DNA of 64,000 nucleotides from Zantedeschia hybrid cultivar (lineage: Eukaryota > Streptophyta > Magnoliopsida > Alismatales > Araceae): assembly GCA_030544215.1 (NCBI GenBank), contig JARZZO010000006.1, positions 53,482,501 through 53,546,500 on the forward strand, written 5' to 3'. The notes beneath the pieces were generated by a model. The model saw nothing but the letters and a program-made list of their open reading frames with translations, was not told the origin of the DNA and searched no databases. Below are positions 44,984 through 56,753 of the stretch, one piece after another. Positions within the stretch are counted from its first letter, which is position 1, and every line of letters begins with the position of its first letter. The position numbers were made by a program, and so were the translations under genes.

Positions 44984-45300
44984 GCAAGTGGTAAGATTTT
45001 AAACGATCGAATCCACACCTGAAAGGATAAAGGAAAGTCAGCTGAGATAGAGAAGTAGCAGTTCTCCCACTGCAACCAATATAAGAATATTGGTAAAGGC
45101 AAAACGAATATGAAACTTGAAAGAAGTTTTAGATATTCTTATTATCAATTTTTGCATGTCTATTGGAGAATTAACGTATCCAATATGGGATATTGGAAAT
45201 GGTTCTCAGAGCTGCGATAATGTGCAGACTTAGACAAGTAAAAGGAAATCGAGAAAATGTAAGTGTTGAGTTAGACTCAACTATTGTTCGTGATATTCAT

Positions 45301-46952
45301 AGATTACTGTTAGACAGTAAATCTTTGTATATCTATAGGAGTCAAATATGAAACTAAATAATTGTTATTTAGTTGCATAAGAAATCAAGAATAACATTGA
45401 TTGAAAAAGAATAATAGTTGTTCGAATCAATCAATGCACTATAGATTCTTGAAGTGACATTTCATGTGATGAATGTTCACAAGTCTCCTATAGAAATGAA
45501 CTGTGTGAATTCCTAATTATCTATGGTATTGTACATAGGGCAGTACAATAAGAAATTATTGATGTTGATGCATATTGATGTAAACAGCTCAAAGGCCAAA
45601 GATAATCACTACTATTGACTTATCTTATGGTTTACTCTAGGAATGATTCGGCTATGTGTACTTAATGTAGTACAAGTCGAATGCATCTGAGAGATTAAGA
45701 TATAAGATTAGTATGAAGTATTAGAATTTTTGATTTGATCAAAGAAACTAATACTTTTAAGATGGTTCTAAATAAGTCAATATGTGTCCATATAAGATAT
45801 GGAAACCAAATAATTCATATGAGATATGAATTATGAACAAACCTATTTTTAAAGTCAGGTAATATCGTGATGTGAATTTGTGAATGTCTAAAGAGTTCGG
45901 ACATTACATTTATTGGCCAGGCGATAATGAAATAATTGTCGTCCTGAAAGCTGTCTTCTGTGAAGAGGAATATGTCCTCAAAGAAGACAGTGGGAGCTGA
46001 TAAAACTAGAAGATGTTCTAGATTCACAAGTTAACATAAGATTATTAGATAATCTTTAGCTGTTTGAAACCACTTATGACACACATCAGAGAGCTTCATA
46101 GATTTTTGAGATTCTCTTAGTGACTAGAAGGATATGTTTGACATATCTAATTTAGCAAGATGAGAGAAGCTCAAAATAGATTATGATCTAAAATCTATGA
46201 TACTAATGCTCTCTGTCATTACAACTTTGAGATTGATAAGTTTATTAGAATTCTACTTATCTATACTGTCAATCATGAAATGATGACAATTGGATATTAA
46301 AAGCGTCCACTTAATGTGATTGAGGTAAAGATGTATATGATACACCTTTAAAGCCTTTAAAATGTCCAGGAAGCAAGTTATGATTTCAAAAGATTATTTT
46401 GAATCAAACTAAAACTTCCCAAAGTTGTAATAAGAGTTTTTGACTTAATTGTCAGATATTACGTGATCATTAAGAATGATCACGGACTGTGTATGTTCAG
46501 AAAGGACAGGGGGAGTATGATCGCTTTAGTGATGCTTATGATAATAACATCAAAGTCATTAAGAATGACTACGGGATGTTACTATCAGTGAAAGTATTAT
46601 TGACCATATTTTCCTCTATAATAAGTTTAGTTATAATATCCCACGTATTGGAAATACAAATCTATTAAGATAGATTGGTGGGGATATTATATTGACCTGT
46701 ATGTCAAGATGTTTGGTATAAATTTCATAACAAGTCTCAATAGTTGAGATATGGAATTTATTCCTTTAGAGAAAAGTTCCTTAAATGATACATGAGTGAA
46801 ATGCATCATTAAGCAATTGAGAAGTACTAAGGATGCACTCACATATATGGAGAGGATGATTTGAAATTATGAGTTCACACTGACTCAAATTTCAAGACAA
46901 ATAATAGATTGAACCTTCTAGTAGAAAGGAATGGATTGGAATGGTTCCAATC
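45301..46952. repeat. scattered perfect inverted repeats with 3- to 8-nt loops
   Basis: Perfect examples: 45352-45374 (10-bp arms aactaaataa, loop ttg), 45527-45550 (8 bp, loop 8), 46038-46056 (8 bp, tag), 46131-46147 (7 bp, ttg), 46462-46484 (10-bp arms cgtgatcatt, loop aag), 46554-46570 (7 bp, aag), 46659-46676 (7 bp, taag), 46934-46952 (8 bp, tgg). 45301-45324 and 46267-46288 pair with one bulge. They lie in what was copia pol. Confidence 0.7.
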
Positions 46953-47325
46953 TAGAACTCGATATTAAGGTGACGACATAAATAAGTAATATTGTTATTA
47001 GAACTATATGAATGAAAAGGTTCATCCCTGAACTAGATGTAGTTCTAAAAGGTCTCTGATACCATCCTATCGTTGTAGGACAACAGTAGGAGCAATCAAT
47101 TGTGTGATCGAGCCATGGTCTCTTCAGAAGTTACAGAACATTCTGAGGCTCTTTCACAGGTTCAGAGACAAAGGATTAAGAGGAAATAACGTAATGGAAA
47201 TATTCCATCTGTAGATAATTTAGCAGATCCCTGACCAAGTCTTAGTCACAGACTTTATGTGAGCATCACCTAGATTTGATGGAGATCAAATGCGAAGGTG
47301 ATTGGCTTGAGTCCAAGTGGGAGAT
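46870..47325 (+). pseudogene. copia RNase H 3' end, heavily decayed, with polypurine tract
   Basis: Shifting frames keep recognisable pieces: VHTDSNFK near 46877, KRFIPELDVV near 47018, and VDNLADP at about 47210 followed by TKSL, ending in CEGDWLESKWE. These match the end of copia RNase H seen at 17454-17983. aagtgggagat (47315-47325) is the polypurine tract. Many stops and shifts; not functional. Confidence 0.75.
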
Positions 47326-48904
47326 TGATGGACATAGGCTAAGCCAATCATAAGGCACCTATTTCAATCTGGTTCACTAATCAATGGCATTAAATTCATT
47401 ATGTAGATTGACATATTTATAATTGCGCATAATGAAGTCCATGAATATGTGCAATAGTCATCAGATTATGATGAGATCATAATAATGAGACTGATGACTT
47501 ATAAACACATATTCTCAATTGTTCCTAGTCGTAGGATGTTTGAGAAGGACATCAAACATCCAGTTAGACTAGTATAGGTTATTCCAGCTCATATGATGAG
47601 GGTGACTGATCTCGTTAGTTACTCGTGTGGAGACACAATGGTAAACCTGTAGGTGCTCATTGGGGAATGAGTTCACTGAACTGATCCGACATGAATCGCC
47701 GAATGTTAATTTACCTGCCTGTCAATCGGCTTGATTCATCGTCACAGTGGCGTGGTTGATCCTTGGACTTGAGACATCAAAGACACCTTGTCGGTGGACT
47801 TCTGGACTTTGACCTTGACCTACGAATCCCTTTCCACGGGATCTCTAATAGTCAAGGATTGGGTCCAGCGGAAGACCTTCGAAGGTGATTGTGTGTTCAA
47901 TAAAGGATCGTTCGTTCTTAGGTAACTGGCGAGAGAATGCTCTACAATAAATCCGCAGGAGTCTCTAGCCAGAGCATAAACAATATCAGAAAATAGGTTT
48001 TCGGATATTGTAAAGCGGAGTCTGATTCAAGTGAGTTGACAATCTAGGGTTTGACAGTTGACCTTACCCTAGGTTAACTCGAGAGCATTGTGCGAACGAA
48101 GGATTATAGCCACGTGGTAACTGTGGACGGACAGGTTCCATGAGTGGGTTGCTGAACCCCATTGCCTTCCGGGATCATGCGGTGTTGCTTGGCACCCAAC
48201 TTGATCAGAAGTCCGACCGAATTTACATGCGATGTTAATTCGGTTAAGTAATTAGTTAATATCTAGATATTAATTAATTACAATAAGTCAATAACTAGTT
48301 ATTGGACTTAACGGGCTGAAAACCATACTGGTAAATCGGCCTAGAGGGTCACACGCAATAAGATTCTCAGTCGGTGGTACATAAGTGGGATTTATATTAA
48401 CTCGGGGACTTTTGTGAAAAGTCGCGCCGACTTAATATATATACGCGCTGTTGAGAAACCCTGGGCTAAGCTCCAGGATTTCCCTTGCTGGCCGTCATCC
48501 CCCCTTTACTCTCTCCTCCTCTAGGCGCCCCGTTAAAGGCGCCAGAACAGTTTCCGTCTCTGCCGCGTGTGATTCCCGAAAGTCGGGAATTCCCGTCGGC
48601 GGGATTTCAGCAATCGTTGCGGCGACGGATCTTCAGCGAGCGAGCTGATACGGACGAGGGATCGAGGACGAACCACCGCTTAGGATCGCGTGGATACCGC
48701 TAGAGGCCGGACGCTTGTGCGGCTCGCGGCATCGCCTCGACAGAACCGAAACGGATGCGGATTCGAATCCGCGCACGGTAATCAGATTTCGACCCGTTTT
48801 TCGGTTTACATTTTTCGTTCCGAATCGGATCAGCGGACATCGGGTGGGATTTATTTTGTTCCTCGTTTCCGCTGCGTTCTTCACGTCCCGCCCGGATCCC
48901 AACA
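47326..48904 (+). repeat. copia 3' LTR
   Basis: 1,579 bp, tgatggacataggct...ggatcccaaca. It matches the minus-strand LTR at 532-2117 in reverse complement and the truncated LTR at 40690-41424. tcttg (48905-48909) is the presumed right target duplication; the left partner was deleted. Confidence 0.9.
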
Positions 48905-49190
48905 TCTTGGGGGTTGTGGTCCTCAGCAACACAAGCCAATCCAATCTATCCTTAAGGGGAAGACCCCTTACGTTCTGTCGAACCAAATCTTGCGGTTCCC
49001 CGTCCTTTGTCAAGTTCCTCCTCCTCCTCGTGCCTCTCCCATTCATCAGGCCATGGAGGGCCTTTACATTTCAACTCCCCGGCTGTCTGGGCCACAATTG
49101 TCTTCCTCGAGATATCTGGCTAGACCGCATACGCTGACTTACCAAAATGCCTTCGGGCACGACGGAGGTGGTGCCGGACCTCAACCATAC
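48905..49190 (+). pseudogene. Tat-like gag, N-terminal piece
   Basis: An open frame rich in Pro, Gln and Ser running up to ...GAGPQPY at 49190. After removal of the solo LTR and one catac copy, the frame continues directly into CPPYPTYSKSQAYHAPPPPP at 51951. Low-complexity Pro/Gln-rich Gag N-termini are common in Tat-lineage elements. Its beginning was lost with the copia insertion and the deletion on the left. Confidence 0.65.
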
Positions 49191-51945
49191 TGTAATGACT
49201 GATATTTCGGGTTCGGTTTTCGGGTCGGTTTCGGGTCGGAACCCTTGGTTTGGACCATGTGGGGGGTCTTGTGACTGCTGACTGAACGGCGTCAACACTG
49301 CTCGACGCCTTTCAAAAGGCGTCAGGTTGTGTGGACGCCATTTAGGTCTGCTGGTTGTTGCGCCACGTGGGCGGGTTTCGGGCCGCGAGAGTACGGCCCC
49401 TGTCAGATTTGTCTGAACGGCGTCCACCTCGGTCGACGCGTTTCAGACTGCGACACCTGCGGTGTCAGGGTGCGACGCCAGAGCGTTGTCAGTACGGCCT
49501 GTCTTGTCATCTGAACGGCGTCCGTGGTGGGCGACGCGTTTCAGACCGGTGTCGGTACGGCCGTCCTGTCAGACTGAATGGCGTCTGCCTCGATCGACGC
49601 GTTTTACCTCGTTCCAGATTGACCCCGCAAGCCTCCCCTTCTTTCCCTCACTTTCGCCTCTCCACTCTCTCTCTTCGCCCTCTCCGCTCCCTCCGCCCTC
49701 CTTCCTCCCTTCCCTTCCTCTTCTTCCTCTTCCAACTACTCCGTAGCTTCCCTACCTCTCACCTCTACCTCCCCCACCTTCCTCGCGGCGTTCCCTTCTC
49801 CGGACGGCGGCCGACGTCCCGGCGGAGTGGCGGCGTCCTCGAGGATACCGGCGGCGGCGTGAGGCGAGACGGGTCGGCGGCGAGGAGCTTGGAGGAGTTC
49901 AAGAACCGGTAGGGGGACGAACCTTGCATGTGATGTTCGTGTGATTCTCGGCGTGACGTGTTGCTTGGGGGATAGATTGAGCATGTTTAGGAGGGATTCC
50001 ATGTGGGAATGACGGTGTCTGTGATCGTGTTTTCGTAAGCATGATTGTGTGGTCGAGCTTCTCTCCTTCCCCCTTTGATTTTGGGATTTTCGGGGTGCCC
50101 GGGGTTCAAGGGTGAAGCCCTCGGGTCGAACCAGGAAACCTGGTTTCTGGCGCTAAATGGCGTCGGGCTGGGTCGACGCTTTTCCGAAAGACGTCCGGTC
50201 AGCACGACGCGTTTTAGCGCAGAAACCTTCCTGTGTGAGGTTTCCTGAGTTAGGGGTTCTGTGCTAAATGACGTCATGGATGGACGACGCCTTTCAGAAA
50301 GACGTCGGGCCATCATGACGCCATTTAGGCAAGAAATGCCCCCGTTTAAGGGTTCTGTAAATCTGGATTTCTTGGTTGAATGGCGTCGAGACACCCAGAC
50401 GCGTTTTAAAACGGCGGCTTCATTGGTGGACGCGTTTTAAGGATAAATCTGGCTCTTAATAAACCTGTCTAAGGGTCTTGAATGGCGTCGACCTCGGTCG
50501 ACGCGATTCAAGACAGAAATGTATAATGCTGTGATTTCGTGTATGTTTCACGTTGGGATGGTTCAAATGCATGCTGTGGGTTGTATACTGAGACGGGGAC
50601 TTCTGCGTGAGTGGAATTGCATCACCGGTGTGTGTGTGTGCGTGTGTGCTTTAACTATATACTGAGAATGAGGTTTTACTGTGCGAATGGAATCATGTTA
50701 TATGTGTGGTTGTGTTATGCGAATGTGGATCGGGTTAACTATGGTTTACGTTTGTCACTATGGACCGGTGGGGACAGGGTCATGGTGTCTGTGGAGTGGT
50801 GCTTGTTGTGTTTCACCCTTGGCTGAGACAAGCAGAACCACCTTGAGCCCGCCGGGCCGGAGTAGCTGTGTGCTATCCGAGGGGTCGCTGTTTGGTCTCA
50901 GCGGGTCGGGGTTTCCCTTGGTTGTTGTGACAGCTTCTGGCGTGTTTCTTGCCGTGGAGCTGGTGGTGTTTCTGGTGGGAGTTGGTTTACCCATTAGCTA
51001 GTGGGCCTGATGTGACCTTTGATCAAGGTTACGAGTGGTACCTTTAGCCCTTGGCCTGACGCAGCCCGGGAGAGTTGGGTTTGTGGGTAGTTCCTGTAGC
51101 TTCGGCTTGACGGGGGTTCGCCGGTCCCCAGGGCCCTCCTGAAGCGCTGAGGCCTAGCGTGGAGGCAATCCGGACGGTAGGACAGTAGTCTAGACTACTT
51201 GTGTGCACACGTAGCTGGCAGTGGCGGTACACTGAGTCCAGCTAGTCCTAGTTTAGCTCGCTGCCTCACCCTACAGTGCCCCGGAACGCTGTAGGGGTGG
51301 ACAGGCGTGAGCAGTGGTGGTAGTGTTGGGAGGCGACGTTCGACTTCGGTCGACAGTGTGGTTTAGTCGCTTCGTGGACTTTGACTGTGAGTCGTGACTC
51401 TGTGTTGAGTTCTTCGGGTTACTTGGAGTGGTTCTTGTTACACTGCTTATCGTGCGTTTCACATCAGAGTTAGGTGTTGTGTTTACTGCTTTACTTGAAT
51501 TGCCATATATTCCTGTTGTTACACTTGTGGGTGTGTGAATGGGAGGCAGGGGATCGGATGATCCCTACTGAGCCCATTTCTGGTGTGGCTCACTCCCTGC
51601 GGTTTCAGGTGTGGACCTCGAGGCGAGCGGAAGCGTGGTGTCTTCTCGGTGTGCGGACCAGCAGCTGTCTTAGTTCCGGGGTATGCCCCGATGTTGTTGT
51701 TCTTCCTTCTGCCTGTATTTATTTAATTGTTGGACATGTAATTATTGTTGGACTGTATACGGACATTGTTATTTTCCTTCCTGCGCACTTGCTCACCTTG
51801 TGGTCCGTGTGTTTGTTATATTTAGTCCTGTTTAGCACTTACTCCTCCAGACGTGTTGTGTGAGATCCGGGTGTGAACCCGTAGTTAATGGGCCGACATC
51901 CATTTAGTGACCGGGTCCCCGGTCATAGGATGGCGGGTCGTTACA
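49191..51945 (+). repeat. solo LTR of the B family
   Basis: 2,755 bp, tgtaatgactgata...gcgggtcgttaca, flanked by perfect catac duplications (49186-49190 and 51946-51950). There is no internal region, so it arose by LTR-LTR recombination. It carries 12 stem-loop modules: 49282-49348 (two), 49412-49445, 49510-49543, 49575-49609, 50151-50220 (two), 50260-50329 (two), 50374-50442 (two), 50478-50513. Confidence 0.95.
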
Positions 51946-51950
51946 CATAC

Positions 51951-53905
51951 TGCCCCCCTTACCCGACATATTCCAAGAGCCAAGCCTATCATGCTCCGCC
52001 ACCTCCTCCTCCCCAAATTAATCTAGTGATTCAGGCTCTACTCACGAAGAAGGACCGTATGGACGTATAATTCAACAGTTTCAAGAAGATGATGGGAGTC
52101 AAGGCTGTTCCCGAAGTGTCTATCCCCAATCTACCAGTATTTCATCTGCCACCTTCTGAAATATCCGTGTATAGAAAGTACAGTGGTTCTGGTAACCCCT
52201 TCACCCACCTGAAGGAGTTTATGTACGAATCCTCCTTTTGGCAGAGTGATAAGAGGTCACTGGCGTTCTTGTTCATAAAATCATTAGAGAGACCAGCCCT
52301 CGAGTGGTTTTTCTCCTTGGATTCATCTGACATGGAAGATTATAACATTGTGTCGCGAAAATTCATCTAGCGATACCAGGACAGAGTTGCACCCTCTTTG
52401 TCCATAACTGATCTAGTGGCTGAAAAGATGAAGCCTGATGAGGACTTCATCACCTTTGCTGACAGATGGAGGAGTATGGCAGAGAAGATCAAGGATCATC
52501 TATCCGAATATGAACAAGTGAAGATGATGATTTCAAATTCTACTCCCCAATACAAGCTAGTTCTTACATTAAACAACTTGACTAGTATGGTAGAATTATA
52601 TAAGAGGGCATGTTATTGCCAGAATGCACTCAGAGATGCTACTTTTTCCAGTGTTTTTGACCCTCACAGACCTAGCAGGCCTCCACCCCAGAAGCCTGTT
52701 ATGCCGAATCCCTCTAACATGGGTCCAACCACTGAAGGCACGCTCTCTCATGAACAAATCAGCACCATGAATAATAACTAGCCACAGTTTGTAAGGAACC
52801 AGCAACAATAGCCGCAATACACAGGGCAAAGACCGCCGAACCAACAGGGCTTCAGGCCGCCTCAGCAACCATATCAGCAAGCCTATAATCAGCCTCAGCA
52901 ATCATACCAGCCAGCATATAATCAGCATCGTCAGCAGCTAGCATACCATAATGTGCCTCCCCCAGGCGATTACAATCAGCAGAGAAAACCTCCAGGCCCA
53001 AAGAGGACGTCTTATCCTCTGCTCCCAAAGTCTCTATCAGACATATTCAACACCCTTATGGCAGCCAATGCTTTGGTCTTGCCAAAAGCGAAAATAGTCT
53101 GGCCCTAGAATGTTGATGCCTCTAGGTATTGTGTCTTCCATAGACAACCTGGGCATACGGTGGATGCATGTTTCCAATTCACGGATTATATCCATGACTT
53201 GAATGAGCAAGGGGGCATTGATTGGGAAGAGATGAGAAAGTACATAGCCACCTTAAAGGTGAGGAGACAGTAGCAATAACAGCAACAACAACAACAACAG
53301 CCACAACAGCAGCAACAGCAGATACAGAGAGCACCAGTACAGGCAGCAGCACCATCAAACATGGGTATAGCGCAAAACCCGCTGCCGGAGCGTCAAAACT
53401 AGGTTGCCCCGATCCTTACCCATAGCCAGTCCAAGGCTAACAGGGGGCAACAGTGGAAGGAAGAGGAGTCTTCCTCTATTTATTCAACAGGCCATGTTCC
53501 AAGCATCGCCAAACAACCACCTCGTCGCATTCTCCACATACCAAAACTAGAATCCATCACCATTACCCCCATACCGACACCCGCTTTCCTTAAACCTTCA
53601 CCCAAAACTCAACCAAATAACCCCTCACCATCCAGGTATGAGCCACTCATGCCATCTAAACCATTGCTACGCATACCATTTCCCACATCACCTACACCAA
53701 CCACTCACCCCAATACCATACAACCCTCCAAACCGCTCATCTGTGTTCCAGCACCTCAACCAAATAACCCATCATCAACCACATATAAACCCATTACACC
53801 CTCTAAACCCCTCCTCAACCCAGCGGTACTCAAGATATCACCTTCCAATGATGATCAGCACACGCTTCGGAGCGGGAGGATCTTCAACAAAGTCTTTCCT
53901 TAATC
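51951..53905 (+). pseudogene. Tat-like gag, main part, many in-frame stops
   Basis: Core Gag motifs: FTHLKEFMYESSFW, SLERPALEWFFSL, TFADRWRSMAEKI, then a Gln/Pro-rich linker and a C-x2-H-type finger (YCVFHRQPGHTVDAC) near 53130-53175. A Pro-rich tail ends HTLRSGRIFNK near 53860. In-frame stops: 52068-52070, 52368-52370, 52779-52781, 52809-52811, 53106-53108, 53271-53273, 53277-53279 and 53399-53401. Most sit where a Gln codon is expected. The frame is otherwise mostly held, so decay is by point mutation rather than indels. It belongs to the element whose 5' LTR starts at 24154. Confidence 0.8.
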
Positions 53906-54194
53906 CACATTTAGAGATGGCCCATCATAGTCGCCAGAAGAAGTACAAAATGAAGAGAGTGCATCTGGCACTCAATATGACTTGTTGAAGCACCTAGACA
54001 GAACACCGATAGGCATCTCAGTACTTGAACTAATGAAAAGATCCAAGACCCACCAAGAAGCTTTAATGGAGTACCTGGTTATAGTCAATGAGGATGTGCC
54101 GGTAGAGAAGATCACTACACTATTGGTTCCATAGGGAGATCAACCCTCAATCTCATTTCATACATCTGAACTAGCACCATCAGCAGCCAGGAGC

Positions 54195-54425
54195 ATGGCC
54201 CTAAGCATTACAGTTAACATTTGCATGAAGGCTGTGGATGCATGTCTGGTTGATACAAGGGCTTCTATTAATGTGTTGTCACCAAAGACCCTAGAATTTG
54301 GTGATATACCCAAGGAAAAATGGCTGCTTTCCCCCATCTCTGTTACTGCCTACGACAACTCTACCTGTTCCCCTCTGGGGAATGGTTTATTTGAAGGTGG
54401 AGTTAGGTCCTGTTTGTCACGCTGA
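54195..54425 (+). pseudogene. Tat-like protease remnant
   Basis: SITVNICMKAVDACLVDTRASINVLSP fits a retroviral-type aspartic protease, but the D-T/S-G active site reads DTRAS (Gly to Arg), which should abolish activity. The following PISVTAYDNS and GNGLFEGG run fits the protease body before a frameshift near 54400; the next frame (54425-54525) carries HAEVEFHILEIDPS, the family's usual continuation. The segment between gag and protease (53906-54194) is decayed coding sequence with stops. Confidence 0.7.
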
Positions 54426-54737
54426 GGTTGAGTTCCATATTCTTGAAATCGACCCTTCATTGAAAGGCACCCTTGGCCGTCTGTACATCAAATCCCTTAA
54501 GGCAATTCCATCTACAAACCATTAATGCCTCAAGTTTATATACAAAGGATGGATTATTAAAGTAACGAGCATGCCGATCCTTGTTGTTGCTCACTCTCTT
54601 CACATCAAGACGACTCCTTTGCCTGGCCAACAACCCATTCTGTCAGTCTTACAGGTCTATTCTCCTTCGGCTGACCCTTTGAAGGCCACTATACCTGTTC
54701 CCTGCCCAGTTGAAGCTATGAAAGGGAGAAGTGCATG

Positions 54738-54849
54738 AGTACTCCTGGCTGGGATACCATGATGAAGGGTGGCTATCAACTAGGGAAAGGCCTGGGCATA
54801 CAATTATAGGGCAGAACTACACCTATCAGAGACAGCAAAAGAGCACCTG
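54738..54849 (+). pseudogene. G-patch-like domain of the Tat-like polyprotein
   Basis: The frame reads STPGWDTMMKGGYQLGKGLG, then a stop in place of one residue, then GRTTPI. This fits the G-patch pattern (W...GYxxGxGLG...G...PI). G-patch domains bind RNA or RNA helicases. They follow the protease in some retroelements and retroviruses. The assignment is by motif only. Confidence 0.55.
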
Positions 54850-54938
54850 GTAATGGTGTGGGCTATAGGCCAGCAAGGATGAGAAGACATATTGTTCAGC
54901 AGCAGGAAGACAAAGATGGTTAGAAAATCTGGAAAACA

Positions 54939-55247
54939 ATGACTACACCGTACAAAGAAAATCGAGATCCCTTGACTTGGACCTTATATACACACTTCAT
55001 TAAGGGACCCGTACTCAATCACAAAAATAGCAACACGGTGGTGATCACTTCCCACTTCGACCTGCATGACATTTATGGGAGAGATCTAGCCAGACACTGT
55101 TCTGAGTTGCTGACATACCAATTCTTGGAGGCTCTACGGCTAATGAAGAGGAGGAAGATTCAAGATCCGGAATGCGAGTGGTACCGCTGGTTTGACACAT
55201 GGGACCTGTACATTGCACTAAATAGGCTATTCCTTGATCCCTCATAA
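54939..55247 (+). CDS. unrecognised 102-aa ORF between protease/G-patch and RT
   Basis: Begins MTTPYKENRDPLTWTLYTHF and is rich in aromatic residues (EWYRWFDTWDLY). It has the composition of a folded domain. It follows the G-patch-like segment in the Tat-like element and precedes RT by about 1.2 kb. I do not recognise it. It may be a piece of the spacer between protease and RT in this lineage, or captured sequence. 55248-56047 continues as decayed coding sequence with stops (for example at 55387 and 55538) and shows no domain I can name. Confidence 0.3.
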   Translation: MTTPYKENRDPLTWTLYTHFIKGPVLNHKNSNTVVITSHFDLHDIYGRDLARHCSELLTYQFLEALRLMKRRKIQDPECEWYRWFDTWDLYIALNRLFLDPS

Positions 55248-56047
55248 CCAAAGTGGCCGCCGTTGATTAACGAGTTGATTGAAGGGCTAAGGGCCATTTT
55301 TGATAAGAGAATATTGCTGAGCAAGGAGACAGACGAAGGGGAGATTGATGATCCCTATCAACCTAGATTTGCCATGGACCTTCTCTAGAGGGGAACCTAT
55401 CCCCATAGTGTTTTCACCCTCCATACCTTATTCCGCATTCTACCCCTGACCCCGACTTGGTCGAGGGTCATCACTAAAGACATTCCACGGACTCCACCCA
55501 TCATTGTTACTTTGTCCCCTCGGGACCTAATTCCTTAGTTTCCTCTCGATCTTAAGAGGATCTATGACTCAATCTGGGATATATTGCTATACGATCCCCC
55601 TAATCCTTTGGCCTTGGTGTCGTTACCTTCATCTTCGCATCCTCCTCTTCTACATATCCATTCATATTTCATGATCAACACTCAAAATCTCCAAAAAAAA
55701 ATGCCAATTTGGCAACTTCCTCCTCCCAAATCCTCGTTGAGGAAACTTCATACTACTTGTCCGATTGTACCCCATCGCGAGGGTCACTCGGGCAAGATTC
55801 TCTTCTAGATCTACTATGCCCCTCCCTTCGGGAGGATTCACTTGTATCACAACATGTACCGCTTGATTTTTATCCTTCTTCGTCCTCACTAGGTCAAGTT
55901 AGAAAGTCCAGTTCTAGGCAGGTCAGTCAAGGTAGGAAGTCTAGGAAATCTAAAGGTAGACGAATTCCGAATAGATACCTCTAGTATTTAGCCTTAAGAT
56001 GCCTTTCTTGTTTTTGGATCCCTCAGCTTTTAAAGAATCTCATTCAG

Positions 56048-56753
56048 TTGCCAGAAGGATGTGAAGTTGATGAGTTAGTCGACGATGGATATGGAGTGTA
56101 TGAACTTCTACACGAGAAAGACCCCATCATGGGAGATGAGGAAGATGATGAGGACGCGGATGAGGCATATGCTAGCGGGGTGAAGAGATTTGATGAACCG
56201 TCAGGCGCCATAGAAGAACCTACCAAAGAAATCAATTTAAGAACTGAAGAAGAACCTAAGGTTGTCTTTGTCAGTCAGAATCTATCTAAATCGGAAGAGG
56301 AGGCAGTGGTTCAAGTTCTCAGAGATTATAAGGACACTTTTGCCTGGAGCTATGAAGATATGCCGGACTTAGACTCATCCCTAGTGGAGCACCGATTAAC
56401 ATTGAAATCAGGAGCTAACCCGGTTAAGCAGAAGTTGAGGTGATTCCACCCTGATGGCTTTGAAAATGAAGGAAAAGGTCGATAAGTTGCATAAAGCCAA
56501 ATTTATTGGAGTTGTCCTCTATCCGCAGTGGGTGGCAAATATAGTACCGATTATGAAAAAGGATGGAAAAGTCATAATTTGCATTGACTTTCGATATTTG
56601 AACCGTGCGTGTCCTAACGATGATTTCCCACTGCCTCACGTAGACGTACTGATTGACAACATAACTGGTTATGAAACATTGTCATTTATGGATGGATTCT
56701 CATGGTATAATTAGATCTGCTTGGCGGAAGAGGACAAAGAGAAGATGTTATTC
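56048..56753 (+). pseudogene. Tat-like reverse transcriptase, N-terminal part
   Basis: An acidic spacer (GDEEDDEDADEAY) leads into VVQVLRDYKDTFAWSYEDMP and HRLTLKSGANPVKQK, then a frameshift near 56440. RT motifs follow: KAKFIGVVLYPQWVANIVPI, KKDGKVIICIDFRYLNRACP, DDFPLPHVDVLIDN, FMDGFSWYN, then a stop for Gln and EEDKEKMLF. The wording fits the Tat lineage. It is cut at 56753 by a B-family LTR (56754). The presumed target duplication there is tattc (56749-56753). Confidence 0.8.

Larger units (their letters stand above)
40690..48904 (+). mobile_element. decayed Ty1/copia element with truncated 5' LTR
   Basis: A 5' LTR remnant (40690-41424), PBS (41426-41437), a 5.9-kb internal region without a long reading frame, a polypurine tract (47315-47325) and a full 3' LTR (47326-48904). 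Traces of RNase H before the 3' LTR show a copia origin. The internal region is unusually rich in short inverted repeats (separate entries). The right flank (48905 onward) is Tat-like gag; the left flank is a B-LTR fragment. So a deletion removed the left junction. Confidence 0.85.
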
